In this document: in pieces, positions 29,601 through 40,500 of the stretch
Numbering within the stretch: position 1 is the stretch's first letter
Layout: every line of letters begins with the position of its first letter
Translations under genes and position numbers: made by a program
The notes under the pieces: model-generated
Told to the model about the DNA's origin: nothing
The model's input: the letters and a program-made list of their open reading frames with translations, nothing else
Database searches by the model: none
Origin: Unio delphinus
Taxonomy: Eukaryota; Mollusca; Bivalvia; Unionida; Unionidae
NCBI GenBank assembly: GCA_029339505.1
Contig: JAQISU010000343.1
Coordinates: forward strand, 682,001-746,000
DNA: 64,000 bases
Reading direction: 5' to 3'

Positions 29601-32600
29601 AAACTACTGAAAATATTCATAAACATGAAGTAAATTATTAACAACATTTATTATTCAGCCTGAAAAACAGTTTTTAATGGTCACTATACATGACATGTCT
29701 TAAACCTTTAAAATATTTCTAAAATCCATCAATACATAAATTTAAATAACTCTGATTTATTGTTTTGAAAACTTGCAGTGCATGATTGCATTGAGAGTAC
29801 CCATGGAAAGAAGACAAAATGTGCATGATTGAAGGTCAGTATGCATGGAAACAGCACAAAATGTGCATGATTGAAGGTCAGTATGCATGGAAACAGCACC
29901 AAATGTGCATGACTGAAGGTCAATACGCATGGAAACAGCACAAAATGTGCATGATTGAAAGACAATACCCATGGAAACAGCACAAAATGTGCATGATTGA
30001 AAGACAGTACCCATGGAAACAGCACAAAATGTGCATGCTTCCATGGAATCAGGATAAAATGTGCACTCCCCAACAAACACCTCACATCTCAAGATTTATC
30101 AATAACCAGTTCAATTTGGGAACAAAGTGGGAAAAAATAATAATCAACTCACAAAGAAAAAAATATGAGAAGTAAATGTTTTAAATTTGTAAGAAGAACT
30201 GACATCAGTCATGTATGATACCTTACCCTGCAATGGATGTCAATACTTGTACAGCACACAAGTAAATCCTTCATAGCTAGGTTGAAAATTGGTGTCAATC
30301 CTCGAGGAATTTCCTGTAAAAAAATAATGCTACTAATAATACATTTATTTCAATATTATGATAATGTGTCCAATATCCTTCTCAAATTTTAAACAAAATT
30401 CTTTTAAACTGTGAGTCTCTTGACAGAAGAAATTATTATTATTAAGAAATAACTCCACATACAAACTCCCAAATTGAGCTGCTTCTTCCTAGCCTCAAGT
30501 GAAAGCCATCAACAGATTATGGTCCATTTATGTCATGCCGAATTAATTGTATAGTGAGAAGAAAATATGGCCTTGACCATCAATAGTCTTCATCCTCACT
30601 CTAACTGCCTGGCATCCCAATAATTTGGTAATGATAGTGGAATATTCCAGTTACTGTTTGGAAACCATTTCTCTTCTTTCAGGTAGTTACGTTGACCTCT
30701 TAACCCAAAGATCAAATGCATTCCTCCTTACACTAAGGGCAAGCCATATGAAAAAAGATCGATAATTATGGATGGTGGAAAACTTGAGTTATTTGGCAGA
30801 AACCATTTTTCTTTTTTCAGTCACAGTGACAATGACTATCCAACTGGTCATCCCCAAATTTAAAATGATTCTTACCCAAACTGACAATGCCATCCAACCA
30901 GTCATCCCCAAATTTAATTATGCTTCTTACCCAAATTGACAATGACATCCAGCCTGTCATTCCCAAATTTAATATGCTTCTTACCCAAAGTGACAATGAT
31001 GTCCATCCAACCTGTTATCCCCAAATTTAATATGCTTCTTACCCAAAGTGACAAAGACATCCAACCTGTCATCCCCCAATTTAAAATGCTTCTTACCCAA
31101 AGTGACAAAGACATCCAACCTGTCATCCCCCAATTTAAAATGCTTCTTACCCAAAGTGACAATGCCATCCAACCGGTCATCCCCAAATTTAATTATGCTT
31201 CTTACCCAAATTGACAATGACATCCAGCCTGTCATTCCCAAATTTAATTATGATTCTTACCCAAATTGACAATGACATCCAACCGGTCATCCCCAAATTT
31301 AATTATGCTTCTTACCCAAATTGACAATGACATCCAACCGGTCATCCCCAAATTTAACTATGCTTCTTACCCAAATTGACAATGACATCCAGCCTGTCAT
31401 TCCCAAATTTAATTATGCTTCTTACCCAAATTGACAATGACATCCAACCAGTCATCCCCAAATTTAATTATGCTTCTTACCCAAACTGACAATGACATCC
31501 AACCAGTCATCCCCAAATTTAATTATGCTTCTTACCCAAAGTGACAATGACATGCAACCAACCTGTCATCCCCAAATTTAATATGCTTCTTACCCAAAGT
31601 GACAATGACATCAAACCAACTTGTCATCCCCAAATTTAATATGCTTTTTACCAAAGTGCAAACCATTCAGAAAGTTTGGTAACTTAAGATTCAGGACAAC
31701 CCGAGTTACTGTGCAAACATAAAATCAGATATAGCAATTTCTTGGAATGGCTTCCGAAATTTTAAATAGATGTAGTTTGCTCATGCATAAACAAATAGTT
31801 CTCCTTTATTGGTGTAAGTGCTGGCATATGACTATTTTTGTGTGGCTCCAGAAATTGCATGTACATGTATTTTTCTTGTACATGAAAAATATATTTTCTC
31901 TTCTTTAAAGTACAAAAAATAATGTATAAAATATTGTGTATGAATTTGAATATAAAATGATCCTGACATAGCTCCTGAATTTGTAAACATTTCACCAATT
32001 TAAGTTTTGTGCTAAATCAAAATAAATATCTGATGTACAAGCATCCAAGACAAGAAGCTGAATTGGACTTTTGAGAATTTGTGATCTTAGTTTAGATGTA
32101 AAAAGCTCATGTGTTAATCTTATTGCACCTCTCCCTCGATAACGTGTGAGGTCCAAAAACATAGACTACACTATAAGTGAGGGCGCGAGTTACTGAGGGA
32201 CCCACAAAACATCAGCTACACATCCAGAAAACTGCAGTGGGAGTGAATTGGCTGTTTAATGACTGAATCCTCATTTTATAATCGCATCCAGATGAACTGT
32301 CGATAAAGTGCTTTTTCTGATGAAGTTGTTTGTTATTCTGTACAAAGTACAATTATTTTCAAAATGTTTGACATCAGAAAGATCGACAACATGAACTGAA
32401 CTGGTTTCAACAACCAACACGATATGCGAAAACATTGATGTATTATGACAAGGCTTTTTGTTTTGTTGATTAGTCTGGTTCCCGAAGTGGTGTATAATAG
32501 TTTTTTGCAAAACAAGGAGTCTTTGAAGCAAGGAACCAGACTAACTGTTAATACACTACCAAACAAGAATCCTTTTTTATAAATTAAAAAATTGCAACAT

Positions 32601-35600
32601 TTCGTGAGACAATCATCTATGTCGAAACTCAATTTTTGAATTTTGCAATTAGTAAAATATTGATGCTGTGATTTCATTGCAAGTAACAGTGAAACTTCTT
32701 ATCATCCTTGAGTATATCTCTACGCTAGAATTCAGGAATTCTCTGAAACTCATTTTTACCCGCAATGATCGATTTCTATGAAACAAAGCTATTTTACAAA
32801 GCATTCATTTTGCTTGGTTGTCTTGCTGTCTTTAATCAGTTATGATTGAGTCGGTTATTTTAAGGTAGTTTAATTAGATTTGATAGACAATAACATTTAT
32901 AACAGTGTTCAATTGATCAACTACATGAAATATGACCAGGGCCACTGGCTCTTAAGCATATAGGAATTGAATACCATTTAACTTTTTCTTAATTCCACCT
33001 CCTTTATTTGAATCAAAGGATGTAATTAATGTGATAATAGAAAAGGAGGCCCACTTTTTATTTAGCGCAATAATACAACAAATGCTTTTACTAGTCTGAT
33101 ATCAAAACCCGGCCGGCACTTAATTAGGTTCTCTCAGAAAAGCTCACGGACATAGCTGTAAAGGTAGATTGACACATTTTACGCTTAATTACAAGAGGAC
33201 ACATTGCAATAATGATGATTACAATTTAAAAGGAAATAAAAGACAGAACTAGAACACAAATTTCAAAAATATTATTTAATTGGTTTTTATTTATTAAGGT
33301 AATACCTCCACTAGGTATGACATTTTCATTGAAATTTCCTTGAATATTGTTAATTATGATGTACAATAAATGTCATTTGAAAAGAAAATGCAACAAACTT
33401 TATGGCTTCATTTTAAAGTTGGTATTTCACAATGTTGATAAAAAATTCCAAGTAATATCTACCATTTTCAATGATAAAACAAGATATTTAGAAAAGTTTC
33501 CGTTACCAAATTCGATACTAGTTTTCTTCAGTTCAACAAATAGATATCTATTTTGAGGTATTTCCTGGTTTAAAAAATGAAATCAGGGCGATAGTTATCA
33601 AGGGAGTGGTGTATTACCAAACCAGTAGGCCATTTTAGGTCTTCTTTGTATCTGTCTTCAATTCAATCTGTATACAATCATTGCTCAAATAATACCTGAC
33701 ATAAGTTTGTTCAACAAAACTCTATACACAACCAAAAACCAAACAATATAGTGGTTAATAAAGGATTCTAAACTGAATTTATAAATCAATTAATTCAAAT
33801 ACATTGCTAATCATCAAAGTCAAATGCAGAGCATAAATATGTTCAAATTATTGGGTAATCATTTACAAAATATCATAAAATAAAACCACAATACATCCAT
33901 AATTTTGCAGTGTTGTTAGATGCAATCAGTTGAGCAGTGAATAACTGTGGCCATCCCATTTTAAAAATGACCCCATTGTTTTTTAACAATTATTTATGCT
34001 GTAGTCATTCAAATAAGTAGTGTAAAAGCATTAATTAGTGGTGATTTACAATGGATAACATGACACAAATAAAACTTTTGACATTAAAGACAGGATTAAA
34101 GGTCGATGTTTGAATTTTTCATCTAATTAATATCAACAAATGTGTCACAGAACCAGCTAAAAATCACAAGTTTTCCAATAAAACAATAATTATGATTCAC
34201 AGATAATACGTACTGTAGATTCACCATGTGTGATATGATCGGCAAGTGTGTACAGTGTTGATACTCCCATTCATGCTATACATTAGACATGTATTGTACT
34301 GTAGATTCACCACGTGTGATATGATCGGCAAGTGTGTACAGTGTTGATACTCCATTCATGCTATACATTAGACATGTATTGTACTGTAGATTCACCACGT
34401 GTGATATGATCGGCAAGTGTGTACAGTGTTGATACTCCATCCATGCTATACATTAGACATGTATTGTACTGTAGATTCACCACGTGTGATATGATCGGCA
34501 AGCGTGTACAGTGTTGATACTCCATTCATGCTATACATTAGACATGTATTGTACTGTAGATTCACCACGTGTGATATGATCGGCAAGTGTGTACAGTGTT
34601 GATACTCCATTCATGCTATACATTAGACATGTATTGTACTGTAGATTCACCACGTGTGATATGATCGGCAAGTGTGTACAGTGTTGATACTCCATTCATG
34701 CTATACATTAGACATGTATTGTAGATTTACCACATGTGATATGAGCTGCAACTGTGTACAGTGTTGACACTCCATTCATGCTATACATTAGACATGTATA
34801 TAAGCAGTACACACATACATGTGTTACGTATATTTGTCATTTATTTTTATTTTAATTGTTTGTTTGTCAGATTCAAATTTGACATTTTAAGTTTAAGATT
34901 CATTCATTAGGAGATGACCTGTACTTTAAAAATATACACCAGATGTTGACCTCATTTCTGACCTGGCTTCAGAGTTGTAAAGAAGCTTTTAAAATGATTG
35001 GTTGGTTCCAAGGACAAAATGGAGTTTTGTATAAACATCTTTCTATTTTACTTGGGTCATATGCTGTTTACGTGATTTCTTGAACGTAAAATTGTTCTGA
35101 GAGATCCTAGAAGATCGTGACCCCTTCCTTGTTTAAGTAAAAACAGCTATATAAATTATGTTTTGGAGCGAGCTATTTAGTAGAAGTTGGGCTTTTAGAA
35201 TATTAAGTTGCGTCGTTTTGAGTTATTTTAAATTACCTTGTACTGGAAATTATTTCATTTCGTTTGGATTCAAGAGGATTTATTTTGTTATTTATCTGGA
35301 AAAGAATTGTGCTCATAGAATTTTATTAACAAGAACTGACTTCATCAAGTGACAACGTCTTTCATATTGGATACTTCACTGGAATTCGAACTTAGAATTA
35401 TTTGGACATTTTATTACCAGGACTTTTGCACTTTCTAAAGTGGATAATATTTTGAATTATTTTTGGATTAATTTTGGAATTGATTCTTAAAACCGTAAGT
35501 TTATTTTTTTTTTCTGGAAAATATTTGTGCTCAATAAATTGTTTATTAAGTTTTTACAAGCTTGTTATTTTCACTCTTTCTATGTTACTGTTTATTCGAG

Positions 35601-37419
35601 CCTAAGCACATAACACACGTATGTGGTTCTCTAAAATAATATATATGAAAACTCTATCTATTTCTCATTTAATATGCATTGATTTCAGTTTCTGTTAATG
35701 AAAGAAGTGTTGACTAAAGTACATGTAACAGTAAGATTAATATTATAGCATTGTCTATAAAAGTCGATGTTTACAAGAAATGGGCTCAACAACTGTTATA
35801 ATAGAGTTTTGGGCTTCATCTGTCGAGTTCTTCTCTTTGATGATCACAACCAGATGTAATTGTCAAGATCATAACAGGGTCAGCATAGGCTAAAACTAGA
35901 TTTTTTGCATTAACACACACACACACACTGAGAAATTAACCCTGAACAAAACAGAGTACCAAAGACCAAAAAAATCACACGATAACACATTTATCACTTC
36001 CTTTACAAAGACGACAATTCAACAAAAGTTTCATCTGCATATTTAAACTGCATACAATTAGCAACAGCCAACTAAATCATTACAGTACAACCCTGCTATA
36101 ATGGGCCCATGATAACACAAATTTGGATATAATGCGGTCGTTACGTGGCTCCTAAAACTGTATATATTTCATTTGCACATGAAAACGTGCTTTTTGTTCC
36201 ACATACTTTAAAAAGTGTATCAAAATCATTTTAACACTTTGGGGAAGAGATCAAGTATTAATTTGAATATATTACGATCATGGCATGGTACCTGAAATTT
36301 GAAATACAGATACATGTATTTTTCTTGTACCCAGAAAAATATTTTTAAAGTATGAGAAGTAGTAAGTTAAACATTTATCATCATTTAACAATTTCACCAG
36401 GTTCTTAAATTGTTATGCCAAAATAAACATTATCGGAAATGTTACTTATTTCTTATCCATGAGTAAAAGCCATTAAGATGTCTTTGTAATTTCCTTCATA
36501 TTATCTGCATACAATCATTGCACAAACAATAGCCGACATGTTTCTTCTTTAACTGCACACACAAACAAGCAGCAGACAATGCGGTGGTTAATAAAATATT
36601 CGCACAATTTAATAAACATAAAAAAATTTAAACCACCAACATATTTTGCTGGGCTTTGTGGTGTTATCATCGGGCTATGGAAATGGAATATATTACTTTG
36701 GAGTCTTTCTGGCAGTTCTTCAAATCTGAAAAGTTCCACATTGTCTGGGATGGGACTGCAACTTTTGCTGGTGGGATTCCTATTTTTACCTAAATGGGAG
36801 TCCTGGACTCCTAGTTTTAAAATCCTAGCAAGAACTCTGATATTAGATGGCAAGTAAACAATGCTAATACTCTGTCCATGCTATATATTTGACATTGAAT
36901 TCAGACATTGATATAGGACAAAATTATTGAATATTGTAAATCGGTATGCAATTTCTCAATAGAATTTCATGCATTATGGAAGAACTACATGACACAAGAT
37001 GGCATGATAGTAAACGGTGTTGATACCACATTCATCCTATACATCAGACATGAATACATGTATAAGTGCCAATGAGTTGTTCTCTGAAAAAAGTAAAATA
37101 CTGGAAAACCCAGCAATAACGCGATCCAATTTGTGTGGGTGCGTGATTTGGACTTTTAATGTAGTTTTAATATATATACAGTCAAATCACTACGATGTCT
37201 GCAGTGTGACAGTTTAAAGTGATGTCTAGCACTGGGGCATCATGCCGCATACATGTAGCATGATGTTCCCACCCAGTCACATTATCCTGACACCAGAACT
37301 AATAATGAATATTAAGTTGAAATAAATCTATTGTTAAGACAAGAACCTTTTAATAATTAATGTTATTTTTCAACGAAGATCTTAAATGCTTTGAAGTATG
37401 TAGCTTTCTTACTGTGTAC

Positions 37420-37509
<90 letters not shown>

Positions 37510-40500
37510 TACACACACACACGATTCTCACACAAAATATAGTCCCCTCTCTGGAAAGGCCACACTGCTTATAAAGTCGCTTTCCCAGTGAAGAAGGCGT
37601 GACCACTGTAAATAGGAACATTTCCAATGAAATGCCTTTTTATTCTCTTTTCAATTCAAGATGCATTATCAATGGGAACATTTCCAATGAAATGCCTTTT
37701 TATTCTCTTTTCTATTCAAGATGCATTATCAATGGGAACATTTCCAATGAAATGCCTTTTTATTCTCTTTTCTATTCAAGATGCATTATCAGTGGGAACA
37801 TTTCCAATGAAATGTCTTTTTATTCTCTTTTCTATTCAAGATGCATTATCACTAGGGATATAAAGTTATATATTTTTGTCTTCTATGTAATATGTAGGAT
37901 TATAAACAGGAACATTTTGCAATGCTTACTTTTTTGCAAGCTGTAGAAGTCAGAATACATTGTGGTCCCAATATTCTGCAAGAGAAAAAAAAAACATGTT
38001 AAATGCACTGGAGGTAAATGACATGAAACATTACACCAGACATTGGCGAGTTACCACCGATAATCTGACCAAAATGGCATCAAAAGATGGTCTCAAATTT
38101 GCTGTTCTTGTCATTGTTGTGACAGGGTTTAATGACATTTTTCAGCTCATGATAGGTTATATATGGCAGCTAGTATAAATGATAGAGGAAAAACCCTGGA
38201 AACAACCCCCCACCCACAAGAAGCTACCAGCAAGTTGTCTGCAAACGCACTACTGGCTAAGCCAGTGACTCAAATACAGAGTTGAGATGGCAGTGATCCG
38301 TAACAGTGAATGACTTTGACCACTCAAATCTGTAATATCGTGGCTAACTGCATTCTGGGTAACAGTGTATAATTATTTTCAATATATTTTTCAATTAATG
38401 ATGTGATGAGTAATGACTATGACGAGATTTTTTAATCGAGTAACTGAGTTTGAATCCCATTTTTGTGTGTGGGTGTTACACCAATGTTTGGAAAAATATC
38501 AGGACAAAGTAGGTGAAGTTGGAAATCTGTGGTTGGTGTCAATTATTGGTCCTTTTAAAATCAAAATAGTAAGTAACAGAACTGAAGCAGATGAAAAAAG
38601 TAAAATATATCACATCTTAGGAGTTGTAAGAGTGCCATCAAAGTTACAGCAATGCAGAAAGTTTATCTATTTATCAGGAAAATAAGTCCCTTCAAAATTT
38701 ACTCAACCTTCTAAATCAAATACTACTAAAATCTAGAGTCAACATTAAAATTCATTTATAACGAAAATAAAATTGGCAAATTCACTCCAAAGAATACCCA
38801 CTGTACAGTACTTATAACAGAATACCCACTGTACAGTACTTATAACAAAGAATACCCACTGTACAGTACTTATAACAAAGGGTTCACAAGCCTTACAGTA
38901 AGCCATTTTACTTATTAATTTTTAATTTTATATCTCACTACAAGATATTTATTATGATATTTACAAAATGTTTTTGTTTGTTTGTTTGATTAGGATTTTC
39001 AATGTAGCTTTAACAATTTTGCAGTCATATCGCTAAGATGTCTGCAGTGAGGCAGTTTATAGTGAAGTCTAGCACTGGGGCATTATGCCGCAGACATGTA
39101 GCATGATGTCCCACCCAGTCACATTATCCTGACACCAGGCCGACCAGTCCTAACACTAACCTCTTAATGCTGAGCGACAAACAAGGCAGCTGTTAGTACC
39201 ATTTTTGTAAGTCTTTGGTATAACTTGACCTGAGATTGAACCCACGATCACCCACTTGTGCGGCAGATGCTTTAACCACAAGGTCACCAGAGCGGTTACA
39301 AAATGTTTTAAAACAATCAGATCTCATTTTATTAGACCACTTTTATTTAGTTTGGTAGTATATATTTAGTAAAACACTTTTAACATCAACCTTAATCAAG
39401 ATTTTCACTGGGGTCTGTTCATTGCGATATGTGGTGGGAAAATTAAACTTTAAAAAAAGGACCTGACACCAGTTGTTGGCAAAGGCTGGCATAGGATATG
39501 CACAGCGATGACACTTATGACTTGAGATTAACACTTATGATCAGACAGAGATAATTTGAAAATAATACTTATTAATTTAAAGATATACTTTTGACTTGAA
39601 AGATATACTCGTGAACTGAACGAAATACTTAAAAGTAACTTGTGACTTCAAGGCAATACATTTGATGTTCTATCGATAAAACAAGTAATATTATTTAAAC
39701 ATTAATTCCATTTTCTTAACATAATTTTAATTTCTGAATGAGAAATTTGTCTCTTGACCTGAGTACGATACCGTGCCTTTCAAAAGATGGTTAATAAAAT
39801 CTGCATTTGTATTCACACTGAGGCAGATATCAGAGTTGATAAATAATATAAACCACAAGTCAATACAATAATATCAATACATTAATGGCTTTCTTTCTTA
39901 AAACTTAGGGTTTTAAAAATTTCCGTTACCTGAACTTCAGGTTACTTAGATGTACAAATGCATCTCCCAAAAAGTCCTCAAAAATAAAGATGCTATTCTT
40001 TTCTTTCTGCTTTATCTCTAAACATTGCTTCTCTGTAAACCAGACTGGATTGAATTTTTCTGCCTTGAGACACTGAAAGTGAACACAACAAAAATGTGTC
40101 AAGTGATATGACATGATCAACATGGTATAATCCTGAAAGGCGGCATTACCTATAACACAACAAAAATGTGTCAAGTGACATGACATGATCAACATGGTAT
40201 AATTCTGAAAGGGGGCATTACCTATAACACAACACAAATGTGTCGAGTGACATGACATGATCAACATGGTATAATCCATTACCTATAACATGAGGAGTAA
40301 ATCCAATTTTAGCCCGACCTTGACAACAATCCACGAAGTTATTTATTTTATGCTGATTGTTTTCACAACATGTTTTCACAACATCCTGTTGTTGTTATAG
40401 GGTTTCGTGCCATTTTTTTCTGCACAAGATAGGCTATACATGGCGGCCAGTATTATTGATGGAGGAATAACCCGGGGAAAACCCATGGAAAGAACCACCG

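Noticed and set aside
29729..30175. Overlapping open frames of 111-118 codons on both strands
   Set aside because: By-product of a 42-bp minisatellite next to a TOPBP1 exon.
36080..36150. ACAGTACAACCCTGCTATAA, resembling a transposon end
   Set aside because: No matching opposite terminus or target duplication found nearby.
36515..36857. 112- and 92-codon open frames on opposite strands
   Set aside because: The flanking TOPBP1 exons splice past them in phase, no family is recognisable, and the region is a diverged duplicate of non-coding intron.
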